This document shows positions 1 to 8,085 of a stretch of DNA of 64,000 bases, piece by piece; positions within the stretch are counted from its first letter, which is position 1, and each line of letters begins with the position of its first letter. Both the position numbers and the translations under genes were made by a program. Source of the DNA: Mesorhizobium sp. B2-1-1 (GTDB lineage: Bacteria; Pseudomonadota; Alphaproteobacteria; Rhizobiales; Rhizobiaceae); NCBI RefSeq assembly GCF_006442975.2, contig NZ_CP083954.1, positions 1,805,501 to 1,869,500 of the forward strand, in the 5' to 3' direction. The notes under the pieces were generated by a model that was given only the letters and a program-made list of their open reading frames with translations, was not told the DNA's origin and ran no database searches.

Positions 1-53
1 CGACCCTTCGAAATCGACAAGCCCAAAATGACAAGCACTGGAGCGCCAAAGGA

Positions 54-1424
54 ATGGCCGGAAATTTCTCGTTCGATCAGTTGAAGAAAGCGGTTTCCGG
101 CGGGGAGATCGACACGGTGCTGGCCTGCATCGTCGATATGCAGGGACGGCTGGCGGGAAAACGGTTCCTGGCCCAGTACTTCGTCGATTCCGCGCATGAC
201 GAGACGCATGGCTGCAACTATCTCCTGGCCGCCGACATCGATATGGAGCCGGTGCCCGGCTATAAGGCGGCAAGCTGGTCGAAGGGCTATGGCGATTTCG
301 TCATGAAGCCCGACCTCGCGACGCTGCGGCGCATTCCGTGGCTGGAAAAGACAGCGCTCGTGATCTGCGACGTGCTCGATCACCACACCCATGACGACCT
401 GCCGCATTCCCCGCGCGCCATCCTGAAGAAGCAGGTCAAGCGGCTGACGGAGCGCGGTTATATCGGCTATTTCGCCTCCGAGCTCGAATTCTACCTCTTC
501 AGCGAGACCTACGATTCCGCCCGCAAGAAGCACTGGCAGGGCCTCGACACCGCCTCGCCCTATATCGGCGACTATCAGATCGGCATCACCACCAAGGAAG
601 AAGGCGTCATGCGACGGCTTCGCAACGAAATGGAAGCGGCAGGCATCCCGATCGAGAACTCGAAGGGCGAGTGGGGGCCGGGTCAGGAAGAGATCAATGT
701 GCGCTATGCCGAGGCCCTCGACATGGCCGATCGCCACGTCATCCTGAAGAATGGCGCCAAGGAGATCGCCGAATCCGAAGGCAAGGCGATTTCCTTCATG
801 GCCAAGTACAATTACGGGCTCGCCGGCAATTCCAGCCACATCCACAATTCGCTCTGGAGCGCCGACGGCAAGACGCCGCTTTTCTTCGACAGACAAGCCG
901 ACTGGACGCTATCGAGCCTCGGCCAGCAGTGGGCGGCGGGTCAACTCAAATACGCCAAGGAGTTCACCTGGTTCCTGGCGCCCTACATCAATTCCTACAA
1001 GCGCTTCCAGGCCGGCACGTTCGCGCCGACCAAGATCATGTGGAGCGAAGATAACCGCACCGCCGGCTTCCGCCTGTGCGGCGAGGGCACCAAGGGCATC
1101 CGCATGGAGTGCCGCATCGGCGGCGCCGACTTGAACCCCTATCTCGCCTTCGCGGCGTTGATCGCCGCCGGCCTTGCCGGCATCGACGAGAAGCTGGAGC
1201 TGCAGAAGCCCTTCGTCGGCGACGCCTATCAGGCCTCGCGCCTGCCGGAGATCCCGAAGACGCTGCGCGACGCCACCGACACGCTGGCCAAGTCCAAGAT
1301 GCTGAAACAGGCGCTCGGCGAGGACGTGCTCGAACACTACGTCCACACCGCTAAATGGGAGCAGTTCGAATACGACCGCCGCATTACGGATTGGGAACTG
1401 CATCGTGGGTTCGAGCGATACTAG
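54..1424 (+). CDS. Glutamine synthetase family protein (gamma-glutamyl amide ligase type)
   Basis: A 456-residue protein of the glutamine synthetase superfamily. It has the N-terminal beta-grasp segment (about residues 15-110) and the C-terminal catalytic domain. Visible catalytic segments are the metal-ligand stretch ASELEFYLF (about 142-150), GPGQEEIN (about 205-212), the His loop GNSSHIHNSLW (about 258-268), and the Arg-containing NRTAGFRLCG and ECRIGGADLNPYLA segments. The length and these motifs resemble the GlnT/PuuA-like group that joins glutamate to amines rather than the housekeeping GlnA. It stands upstream of an aldehyde dehydrogenase, an Fe-alcohol dehydrogenase and an ABC importer, which favours amine or amino-alcohol catabolism by gamma-glutamylation (inference). 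A GGAG 9 bases before the ATG and an adjoining AAGGA make this start plausible. The 53 bases before it show no clear gene end. Substrate unknown. Confidence 0.9.
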   Translation: MAGNFSFDQLKKAVSGGEIDTVLACIVDMQGRLAGKRFLAQYFVDSAHDETHGCNYLLAADIDMEPVPGYKAASWSKGYGDFVMKPDLATLRRIPWLEKTALVICDVLDHHTHDDLPHSPRAILKKQVKRLTERGYIGYFASELEFYLFSETYDSARKKHWQGLDTASPYIGDYQIGITTKEEGVMRRLRNEMEAAGIPIENSKGEWGPGQEEINVRYAEALDMADRHVILKNGAKEIAESEGKAISFMAKYNYGLAGNSSHIHNSLWSADGKTPLFFDRQADWTLSSLGQQWAAGQLKYAKEFTWFLAPYINSYKRFQAGTFAPTKIMWSEDNRTAGFRLCGEGTKGIRMECRIGGADLNPYLAFAALIAAGLAGIDEKLELQKPFVGDAYQASRLPEIPKTLRDATDTLAKSKMLKQALGEDVLEHYVHTAKWEQFEYDRRITDWELHRGFERY

Positions 1425-1445
1425 AAGATAGTATATTACTATCTT
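1425..1445. promoter_or_regulatory. Perfect 9-bp inverted repeat, likely operator of the toxin-antitoxin genes
   Basis: Two 9-base arms, AAGATAGTA and TACTATCTT, are separated by TAT. The palindrome begins directly after the stop codon of the upstream glutamine-synthetase-like gene and ends 4 bases before a candidate -35 box (1450-1455). It is AT-rich in an otherwise GC-rich neighbourhood and lacks the U tract of a terminator. Antitoxins normally repress their own promoters by binding such palindromes, so an operator role is the favoured reading. A weak terminator is the alternative. Confidence 0.6.
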
Positions 1446-1449
1446 TACC

Positions 1450-1478
1450 TTGATCGGAAACGCGGATTGGACTAAATT
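1450..1478 (+). promoter_or_regulatory. Candidate sigma-70 promoter of the toxin-antitoxin operon, apparently leaderless
   Basis: TTGATC (1450-1455) and TAAATT (1473-1478) are 17 bases apart, a good housekeeping promoter. Transcription would start about 7 bases after the -10 box, that is at or next to the A of the ATG at 1485. No Shine-Dalgarno sequence precedes that ATG, so the message is probably leaderless. This is read from the sequence only. Confidence 0.55.
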
Positions 1479-1484
1479 TGTACA

Positions 1485-1937
1485 ATGACCGACGGAACCA
1501 AATACCATCCGCTTTTCGAGCATCTTCTGTTCTCGGGCCAAGGCCGTATGTCCATGAGCTTCGCGGAGATCGAGCAAGTAATAGGCGGCCGCTTGCCGCC
1601 GTCGGCGCGACAGCGGCAGGAATGGTGGGCGAACAGCCCGAGCGGGCACAGCCAGGCGCGCGCCTGGTTGCGCGCAAACTATCGGGCGTCCCATGTCGAC
1701 CTTGCGAACGAACGCGTGGATTTTAAACTGGAGGGATGGCCCGAGGGCTATCGAAAGCCGAACATGGCTACCATGGACAAGACTCCTCCGGGAATGGCGG
1801 AGCCAGCGCAGGCCAGCTACGAACTTCCACGGGAAAATATCGACCATCCGCTTTTCGGCATATGGACAGGCAAGGTTACGCTTTGCCCAGGGCATGATTA
1901 CACTAGGCCGGCTTTTGAGCCTGATGTGCAGCCGTGA
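1485..1937 (+). CDS. DUF7662-like antitoxin with C-terminal toxin-binding tail
   Basis: A 150-residue protein. Residues about 7-75 look like the DUF7662 domain: a MSFAEIEQVIG helix, LPPSARQ, WWAN, then SHSQARAWL-like residues and a strand ending VDFKLEG (here HSQARAWLRANY). I recognise the family from these residues, not from a search. Residues about 118-150 (HPLFGIWTGKVTL...) resemble the C-terminal neutralising tail of Phd-type antitoxins that accompany PIN toxins (pattern G-x-x-x-G-K-V followed by an acidic/aromatic end). Its stop codon overlaps the start of the PIN toxin by 4 bases, typical of antitoxin-toxin translation coupling. It would bind the toxin and probably the palindrome at 1425-1445. 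The pair interrupts what looks like a catabolic gene cluster. Confidence 0.75.
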   Translation: MTDGTKYHPLFEHLLFSGQGRMSMSFAEIEQVIGGRLPPSARQRQEWWANSPSGHSQARAWLRANYRASHVDLANERVDFKLEGWPEGYRKPNMATMDKTPPGMAEPAQASYELPRENIDHPLFGIWTGKVTLCPGHDYTRPAFEPDVQP

Positions 1938-2350
1938 CGCATAGGCTGCTGCTCGACACGTGCGCGATCATATGGATAGCGCTGAACGAGCCGATCAGGC
2001 CGGAAGCCAAGACTGCGATCAATACCGCCGCGGCTGTTGACGAGAAGATCCGGGTTTCCCCCATATCGGCCTGGGAATTGGGCCTGCTGAGCGCCAACGG
2101 CCGATTGGCGGCAGCAAAGTCGCCAACAAGCATTTTTGGGGAAGTGATCGCCACGCCAGGCATCAAGGTAGAGGCTCTTTCGCCGGGCTTATTGATTGAA
2201 TCGTCCTTCTTGCCCGGATCGCTTCACGGCGATCCGGCAGATAGAATATTGATCGCGACAGCACGGGCGTTCGATCTGACGCTCGTGACGCGCGATCAGT
2301 CGATACTGGACTATGCGAGAGCAGGGCATGTTCGCGCCCTTGCCTGCTGA
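1934..2350 (+). CDS. PIN-domain ribonuclease toxin (VapC-like, type II toxin-antitoxin)
   Basis: A 138-residue single PIN domain. The acidic metal site is complete: Asp8 in LLLDTC, Glu48 in ISAWELG, Asp100/Asp103 in HGDPADRILIATA and Asp121 in LVTRDQS. These are the residues by which VapC-type toxins bind Mg2+ and cut RNA, usually tRNA. The GTG start overlaps the antitoxin stop (GTGA). The C terminus ends within 30 bases of the aldehyde dehydrogenase start, so some read-through into the downstream catabolic genes is possible. Target RNA cannot be read from sequence. Confidence 0.88.
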   Translation: MTHRLLLDTCAIIWIALNEPIRPEAKTAINTAAAVDEKIRVSPISAWELGLLSANGRLAAAKSPTSIFGEVIATPGIKVEALSPGLLIESSFLPGSLHGDPADRILIATARAFDLTLVTRDQSILDYARAGHVRALAC

Positions 2351-2380
2351 CGCTTTGCCTTTCGATATGGAGACATCTTC

Positions 2381-3766
2381 TTGGAAACCGTGAAGCTCAA
2401 ATCCCCTGTCGATGGTTCGGTCTATGCCGAGCGTCCGATCGCCACCGACCAGGCGGTCAATGCCGCTGTCGAGCGCGCCAAGGCAGCGCAGGAAAAGTGG
2501 GCGCAGACTCCGATCGCCGAGCGCGGCAAGTACATGCTGGCGATGCTCGAGGCGTTGGTTGCCATGACCGACGAGATCGTGCCGGAGATCGCCTGGCAGA
2601 TGGGGCGTCCGGTGCGCTATGGCGGCGAGTTCGGCGGCGTCAAGGAACGCACCAGCTATATGGTCGAAATCGCCGAGGCGGCGCTGAAATCGGTCCCGGC
2701 TTCCAATCCGAAGGACGGGTTCCGCCGCTATGTGAAGAAGGATCCGCTCGGCGTGGTCATGGTGATCGCGCCTTGGAACTACCCTTACCTCACCGCGGTC
2801 AACACCATCGTCCCGGCGCTGATGGCCGGCAACACCGTCATCCTCAAACATGCCGCGCAGACGCTGCTGGTCGGCGAGCGTTTCCAGCAGGCTTTCGACA
2901 AAGCAGGCCTGCCCAAGGGCGTGTTCCAGAACATCGTGCTGAACCATGTCCAGACAGAAAAATTGCTTGGCTCGGGCAAGATCGACCACGTCAATTTCAC
3001 CGGCTCGGTCGCCGGCGGCCGCGCCATCGAAAAGGCAGCGGCCGGCACCTTCATGACGCTCGGGTTGGAGCTTGGCGGCAAGGATCCTGCCTATGTGCTG
3101 CCCGACGCCAAGATTGACCATGCAGTCGCCAATCTGGTCGATGGCGCCTTCTACAATTCCGGCCAGTGCTGCTGCGGCATCGAGCGCGTCTATGTGCATG
3201 AGAAGGTCTATGACGAATTCGTCGCAGGCTTCATCGCCGAGACGAAACACTATGTCGTCGGCAACCCGCTCGAACAGGCGACGACGATGGGGCCGATGGC
3301 GCAGGGTCGTTTCGCCGACCTGATCCGCGAGCAAAAGGCCGAGGCGCTGCGCAAGGGCGCCAAGGCGCATATCAACATGAAGGTGGCTCAGGACAAGGCC
3401 GGCTCGCCCTATCTGGCGCCGGAGGTGCTGACCGGCGTCGACCACCAGATGAGCGTCATGCGCGAGGAAAGTTTTGGCCCGATCGTCGGCATCATGAAGG
3501 TGCGCAACGACGAGGAGGCGATCGCGCTGATGAACGACAGCCCCTACGGCCTGACCGCCTCGATCTGGACGCGCGACACCGAGCATGCGGTGGCGATCGG
3601 CGACCGCGTCGAGACCGGTACCGTGTTCATGAACCGCTGCGACTACCTCGACCCGGCGCTGGTTTGGACCGGCGTCAAGGACACCGGCAAGGGGGCCGGC
3701 TTGTCAGCCATCGGCTACGACAACCTCACCCGGCCGAAATCCTTCCACCTGCGCGAAGCCATCTGA
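2381..3766 (+). CDS. NAD(P)-dependent aldehyde dehydrogenase family protein
   Basis: A 461-residue soluble aldehyde dehydrogenase. Visible are the cofactor segment APWNYPYLT (about 131-139), the general-base Glu in LELGGKDPAYV (about 227-237), and the nucleophile Cys in NSGQCCCGIER (about 260-270), followed by EESFGPIVG (about 364). The start is TTG at 2381: a GGAGA 7 bases upstream fits it, while the ATG at 2367 is out of frame. It is followed after 16 bases by an Fe-alcohol dehydrogenase, so the pair could convert an alcohol to an acid through a shared aldehyde. The natural substrate is unknown; a gamma-glutamylated aldehyde is a reasonable guess from the neighbouring ligase. Confidence 0.92.
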   Translation: METVKLKSPVDGSVYAERPIATDQAVNAAVERAKAAQEKWAQTPIAERGKYMLAMLEALVAMTDEIVPEIAWQMGRPVRYGGEFGGVKERTSYMVEIAEAALKSVPASNPKDGFRRYVKKDPLGVVMVIAPWNYPYLTAVNTIVPALMAGNTVILKHAAQTLLVGERFQQAFDKAGLPKGVFQNIVLNHVQTEKLLGSGKIDHVNFTGSVAGGRAIEKAAAGTFMTLGLELGGKDPAYVLPDAKIDHAVANLVDGAFYNSGQCCCGIERVYVHEKVYDEFVAGFIAETKHYVVGNPLEQATTMGPMAQGRFADLIREQKAEALRKGAKAHINMKVAQDKAGSPYLAPEVLTGVDHQMSVMREESFGPIVGIMKVRNDEEAIALMNDSPYGLTASIWTRDTEHAVAIGDRVETGTVFMNRCDYLDPALVWTGVKDTGKGAGLSAIGYDNLTRPKSFHLREAI

Positions 3767-3782
3767 TTTTTGAAAGACAAAC

Positions 3783-4955
3783 ATGTCCAAGCTGATCTCC
3801 AAATGGAACTACCCCACCACCGTCCGCTTCGGCGCTGGGCGCATCAAGGAATTGCCCGAGGTGCTCGCCGCCACCGGCATCAAGCGGCCGCTCTTCGTCA
3901 CCGATCCGGGGCTGGCGAAACTGCCGGTCGTCGCTTCGACGCTGAAAATCCTCGATGACGCAAAAGTGCCCTACGGCGTTTTCTCCGAAGTGAAGCCGAA
4001 TCCGGTCGATTCCAATCTCACCGCCGGCATCGCGGTGTTCAAGAAGGGCAAGCATGACGGCGTCATTGCCTTCGGCGGCGGCTCGGCGCTCGACCTTGGC
4101 AAGCTGATCGCCTTCCAGGCGGGACAGACGCGGCCGGTCTGGGATTTCGAGGACATCGGCGACTGGTGGACACGCGCCAACTCGGACGCGATCGCGCCGA
4201 TCGTAGCGGTGCCGACCACCGCCGGCACCGGCTCCGAAGTCGGCCGCGCCGGCGTCATCACCAATGAGGCGACCCACACCAAGAAGGTCATCTTCCATCC
4301 GAAGCTGCTGCCGGCGATCGTCATTGCCGATCCGGAACTGTCGGTCGGCATGCCGGGCTTCATCACCGCCGGCACCGGCATGGACGCGCTGGCCCATTGC
4401 CTCGAGGCTTATTGCGCGCCGGGCTACCATCCGATGGCCGACGGCATCGCCGTGGAAGGCATCAGGCTTGTTTTCGAGAACCTGCCAAAGGCCTATGCCA
4501 ACGGCAGGGATCTGGTCGCCCGCGCCAACATGATGAGCGCCGCGGCGATGGGCGCGGCAGCCTTCCAGAAGGGGCTGGGGGCGATCCATTCGCTGTCGCA
4601 TCCCATCGGGGCGCTCTACGACACCCATCACGGCATGACCAATGCGGTTTTCATGCCCTATGTGCTCGCCTTCAATCGCGAGGCGATCGAGGACCGCATC
4701 GCGCGGCTCGCCGCCTATTGCGGCATAAGAGGCGGCTTCGACGGCTTCGCCAAGGCTGTCATCAAGCTTCGCAAGGAATTGAAGGTGCCGCATGCGCTGC
4801 CAGGCCTGATCAAGGGGCTCGACATGGACAAGAAGCGCAAGGCCTTGATCGCCGATATGGCGGTGGTCGATCCGACAGCCGGCGGCAACCCGGTCAAGCT
4901 GACCAAGAAAGCAGCGCTGACGCTGCTCGAAAATGCAATCGCTGGGACGGTGTGA
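3783..4955 (+). CDS. Iron-containing alcohol dehydrogenase (group III)
   Basis: A 390-residue dehydroquinate-synthase-like/Fe-ADH fold. Seen are the NAD-binding GGGSALDLGK (about 98-107), the family signature TTAGTGSEVGRAGVI (about 146-160), and the metal-binding stretches MDALAHCLEAY and AIHSLSHPIGALYDTHHGMTNAV, which supply the Asp/His ligands. Enzymes of this class reversibly oxidise primary alcohols with NAD(P)+. It lies 16 bases after the aldehyde dehydrogenase and before an ABC importer. Together with the ligase upstream this suggests oxidation of the alcohol group of a gamma-glutamylated amino alcohol (inference). Confidence 0.93.
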   Translation: MSKLISKWNYPTTVRFGAGRIKELPEVLAATGIKRPLFVTDPGLAKLPVVASTLKILDDAKVPYGVFSEVKPNPVDSNLTAGIAVFKKGKHDGVIAFGGGSALDLGKLIAFQAGQTRPVWDFEDIGDWWTRANSDAIAPIVAVPTTAGTGSEVGRAGVITNEATHTKKVIFHPKLLPAIVIADPELSVGMPGFITAGTGMDALAHCLEAYCAPGYHPMADGIAVEGIRLVFENLPKAYANGRDLVARANMMSAAAMGAAAFQKGLGAIHSLSHPIGALYDTHHGMTNAVFMPYVLAFNREAIEDRIARLAAYCGIRGGFDGFAKAVIKLRKELKVPHALPGLIKGLDMDKKRKALIADMAVVDPTAGGNPVKLTKKAALTLLENAIAGTV

Positions 4956-5030
4956 TACCGCTTTCAGGGTAAAGTTGATCTGGAAAATCAGGGGCAACCA
5001 AGGGGAAAGGGGTGAAGTGCAAGGCAAAAG

Positions 5031-5062
5031 TAATTAGCCGGAAAATTAAGTGGTGGCTAATT
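5031..5062. promoter_or_regulatory. Inverted repeat AATTAGCC-N15-GGCTAATT upstream of the ABC operon
   Basis: Perfect 8-base arms at 5032-5039 and 5055-5062 are separated by 15 AT-rich bases. They lie 134 bases before the binding-protein gene, in the 240-base gap after the Fe-alcohol dehydrogenase. Arm spacing near two helical turns suits a dimeric regulator. A purine-rich AAAAGGAG follows at 5077-5084 but has no matching gene. The regulator is not in this window. Confidence 0.45.
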
Positions 5063-5195
5063 GCTACAGTCGATTAAAAGGAGTTAACTTTCGTGCTGCC
5101 AGCGGTGGGGTTTCATAAAGCTTTCATCTGGCTGTCACACGAAAACGATACCGCATCGCAGGCGTCCAACGGCGTCAGTTCAACGGAGAGAACAC

Positions 5196-6302
5196 ATGTT
5201 CAAATTCACGGGGAAAGTGCTTTCCCTTTCGGCCGCGGCGCTGTTTGCGTCGACGGTGATTTCGTCCGCGGCTCCGCTGGACGATCTCGTCAAGGCCGCG
5301 AAGGCGGAAGGCCAGCTTACCACCATCGCGCTGCCGCATGACTGGTGCGGTTACGGCGACGTCATCGCCGGGTTCAAGGCGAAATATCCGGAAATCACCA
5401 TCAACGAACTCAATCCCGACGCCGGTTCGGGCGACGAGGTCGAGGCGATCAAGGCCAACAAGGACAATAAGGGCCCGCAGGCGCCTGACGTCATCGACGT
5501 CGGCCTGTCCTTCGGCCCGACCGCCAAGGCCGACGGCCTGCTGATGCCCTACAAGGTGTCGACCTGGGACTCGATCCCCGACAGCGCCAAGGATGCCGAC
5601 GGCGCCTGGTACGGTGATTACTACGGCGTTCTGGCGATGATGGTGAACAAGGATCTGGTCAAGGAATCGCCGAAGGACTGGGCCGATCTGCTGAAGCCGG
5701 AATTCGCCAATTCGGTGGCTCTCGCCGGTGATCCGCGCGCTTCGAACCAGGCCATCCAGGCGGTCTATGCCGCTGGCCTTTCGAGTGGAGCCGCGGCTGG
5801 CGAAGCCGCGGGCACCGCCGGCCTCGACTTCTTCAAGAAGCTCAATGCCGCCGGCAACTTCGTACCGGTCATCGGCAAGCCGGCGACACTCGCCCAGGGT
5901 CAGACCCCGATTCTGATCAACTGGGACTACAACGCGCTCGCCGGCCGTGACACGCTGAAGGGCAACCCGCCCGTCGACGTCGTCGTGCCGAAGACCGGCG
6001 TCGTCGCCGGCGTCTACGTGCAGGCGATCAGCGCCTATGCGCCGCATCCGAACGCAGCCAAGCTCTGGATGGAATACCTCTATTCCGACGAAGGCCAGAT
6101 TGGCTGGCTCAAGGGCTATTGCCACCCGATCCGCTTCAACGATCTCGCCAAGAACGGCAAGATCCCGGCGGACGTCCTGGCCAAGCTGCCGCCGGCGGAA
6201 GCCTATGCTTCGGCGGTGTTCCCGACGCTGGACGAGCAGGGCAAGGCCAAGGAAGCCGTCACCAAGAACTGGGACTCCGTTGTCGGTGCCAACGTCAAGT
6301 AA
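5196..6302 (+). CDS. ABC transporter periplasmic substrate-binding protein
   Basis: A 368-residue secreted protein of the Fe3+/polyamine/putative spermidine binding-protein group. It has a signal peptide: a basic start (MFKFTGK), hydrophobic core LSLSAAALFASTVI, and cleavage probably after SSA near residue 25. The mature part has the two-lobed pattern with WYGDYYGVLAMMVNKD (about 138-153) and a C-terminal lobe containing INWDYNALAGRD. GGAGAG precedes the ATG. It begins the importer operon and is separated from the first permease by 64 bases containing a strong hairpin, a common way to make more binding protein than permease. The ligand is unknown; the neighbouring enzymes point to an amine. 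Confidence 0.92.
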   Translation: MFKFTGKVLSLSAAALFASTVISSAAPLDDLVKAAKAEGQLTTIALPHDWCGYGDVIAGFKAKYPEITINELNPDAGSGDEVEAIKANKDNKGPQAPDVIDVGLSFGPTAKADGLLMPYKVSTWDSIPDSAKDADGAWYGDYYGVLAMMVNKDLVKESPKDWADLLKPEFANSVALAGDPRASNQAIQAVYAAGLSSGAAAGEAAGTAGLDFFKKLNAAGNFVPVIGKPATLAQGQTPILINWDYNALAGRDTLKGNPPVDVVVPKTGVVAGVYVQAISAYAPHPNAAKLWMEYLYSDEGQIGWLKGYCHPIRFNDLAKNGKIPADVLAKLPPAEAYASAVFPTLDEQGKAKEAVTKNWDSVVGANVK

Positions 6303-6314
6303 CAGTTGAAATCC

Positions 6315-6340
6315 ACCGGGCGGCTTCGCGGCCGCCCGGT
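6315..6340 (+). promoter_or_regulatory. Intercistronic stem-loop between binding protein and permease
   Basis: ACCGGGCGGC (6315-6324) and GCCGCCCGGT (6331-6340) form a perfect 10-bp stem with a 6-base loop, 13 bases after the binding-protein stop. No U tract follows, so it is more likely an mRNA-stabilising or partial-attenuation hairpin that protects the upstream binding-protein message than a full terminator. Confidence 0.65.
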
Positions 6341-6366
6341 TCCCCCTCGAAGACGGTAGCCGGCGC

Positions 6367-7281
6367 ATGACCGATCTCTCGCTTTCCAATCACGATGCCG
6401 CAGGCAAGACCGCGCCGCCCGCGGAGGCGCGCGCATTGCGATTGCCGACGCAATGGCTCGGCGTCGCACCGTTCTTCATCTTCGCCATCATGTTCCTGAT
6501 TTTGCCCACGCTCTATCTGATGCTGGGCGCGTTCCAGAATGATGCCGGCGAATTCACGCTCGAGAACATCGTCGCGCTGGCGCAGCCGTCGATCGTTGCC
6601 GCTTACTGGATATCGATCAAGGTAAGCCTGGCCTCGGCGCTGATCGGCGCTTTCGCGGGCTTGGCCATCGCCATCGCCATCGTGCGCGGCGGGCTGCCGG
6701 ACTGGATACGCTCGGCCACCCTGACCTTTTCCGGCGTCGCCTCCAATTTCGCGGGCGTGCCGCTGGCCTTCGCCTTCCTCGCCACGCTCGGCCGGCTCGG
6801 TCTTGCCACGGTGATCCTGAACACCGTGTTCGGCCTAAACATCTATGCCCACGGCTTCAACATCCTGTCCTTCTGGGGCCTGACGCTGACCTATGTCTAT
6901 TTCCAGATCCCGCTGATGGTGGTCATCATCACGCCGGCGATCGATGGCTTGAAGAAGGAATGGGGTGAAGCTGCCGCCACGCTTGGCGCGACCACCGCGC
7001 AATATTGGCGCATCGTGGTCATCCCGGTGATCTGGCCGAGTTTTCTCGGCACCGTGATCCTGCTTTTCGCCAACGCCTTCGGGGCGATCGCCACCGCCTA
7101 TGCGCTGACCGGCTCGTCGCTCAACATCGTGCCGATCCTGCTCTACGCGCAAATCCGCGGCGACGTGCTGCACAATGCCCATCTCGGCTACGCGATCGCC
7201 TTCGGCATGATCGTCATCACCGGCCTGGCCAATGTCTTCTACATCTGGTTCCGGACCCGTTCCGAGAGGTGGCTGAAATGA
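6367..7281 (+). CDS. ABC transporter permease (first)
   Basis: A 304-residue inner-membrane protein with about six hydrophobic segments, the first near residues 36-58 (FFIFAIMFLILPTLYLMLGA). The conserved cytoplasmic loop that contacts the ATPase is EWGEAAATLGATTAQYWRIVVIP (EAA motif, about residues 198-220). Homologous to permeases of the polyamine/Fe3+ class importers. Its stop overlaps the start of the second permease (ATGA), so the two are translationally coupled and form the heterodimeric channel. Confidence 0.93.
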   Translation: MTDLSLSNHDAAGKTAPPAEARALRLPTQWLGVAPFFIFAIMFLILPTLYLMLGAFQNDAGEFTLENIVALAQPSIVAAYWISIKVSLASALIGAFAGLAIAIAIVRGGLPDWIRSATLTFSGVASNFAGVPLAFAFLATLGRLGLATVILNTVFGLNIYAHGFNILSFWGLTLTYVYFQIPLMVVIITPAIDGLKKEWGEAAATLGATTAQYWRIVVIPVIWPSFLGTVILLFANAFGAIATAYALTGSSLNIVPILLYAQIRGDVLHNAHLGYAIAFGMIVITGLANVFYIWFRTRSERWLK

Positions 7282-8069
7282 AGTCGGGCAAATTCTGGGC
7301 CTGGGTGGTCTTCATCCTCGGCGCGGCCTATTTCTTCATCCCGCTGATCGCGACGGTGGAATTTTCGATGCGCATGCGGCGCGGCGCCTATTCCTTCGAC
7401 GCCTATCGGATCGTGCTCGGCGACGCGCGTTTCCAGGCGACCTTCCTGTATTCGGTGGTCGCCGCCATCTTCACCATCATTCTGGGTGTGCTGATCGTGG
7501 TGCCGGCAGCCTACTGGATCCGATTGCGGCTGCCGCAGCTCAGGCCGATCGTCGAGTTCATCACGCTTTTGCCGTTGGTCATTCCGGCCATCGTCATCGT
7601 CTTCGGCTATATCAGGATGTACGGCTCGAATTCACCCTTGCCGTTCCTCGGGTCCGATATGGGAACCAATGCCTTGCTGGTCATCGGCTATGCGACCTTG
7701 GCGCTGCCCTATATGTATCGTGCCGTCGATACGGGGCTCAGAACCATCGACGTGCGGACGTTGACGGAAGCGGCCCAGATCCTCGGGGCCGGCTGGGGCA
7801 CGATCATCACCCGCGTCATCCTTCCCAATGTGCTGATTGCGGTGTTGTCCGGCGCCTTCCTGACATTCGCCATCGTCATCGGCGAGTTTACGATGGCGAG
7901 CTTGCTGAACCGGCCGGCTTTCGGCCCGTATCTGCAGAATGTCGGGGCCAACCGCGCCTATGAGCCGGCGGCCCTTGCCATCATCGCCTTCGTCATCACC
8001 TGGGGCTGCATGTCGCTGATCCAGATCCTGTCGCGCTTCGCGCCGAAATCGGCTAATCGTCCGAACTGA
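7278..8069 (+). CDS. ABC transporter permease (second)
   Basis: A 263-residue inner-membrane permease starting MKSGKFWAWVVFILG. An in-frame reading exists far upstream, but the ATG at 7278 overlapping the previous stop is the natural start and places the first membrane helix correctly. The EAA loop is TEAAQILGAGWGTIITRVILP (split about residues 164-184). Six membrane segments are expected. It pairs with the preceding permease and is followed after 16 bases by the ATPase gene. Confidence 0.93.
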   Translation: MKSGKFWAWVVFILGAAYFFIPLIATVEFSMRMRRGAYSFDAYRIVLGDARFQATFLYSVVAAIFTIILGVLIVVPAAYWIRLRLPQLRPIVEFITLLPLVIPAIVIVFGYIRMYGSNSPLPFLGSDMGTNALLVIGYATLALPYMYRAVDTGLRTIDVRTLTEAAQILGAGWGTIITRVILPNVLIAVLSGAFLTFAIVIGEFTMASLLNRPAFGPYLQNVGANRAYEPAALAIIAFVITWGCMSLIQILSRFAPKSANRPN

Positions 8070-8085
8070 CCCGAAAGAAAAAGCC

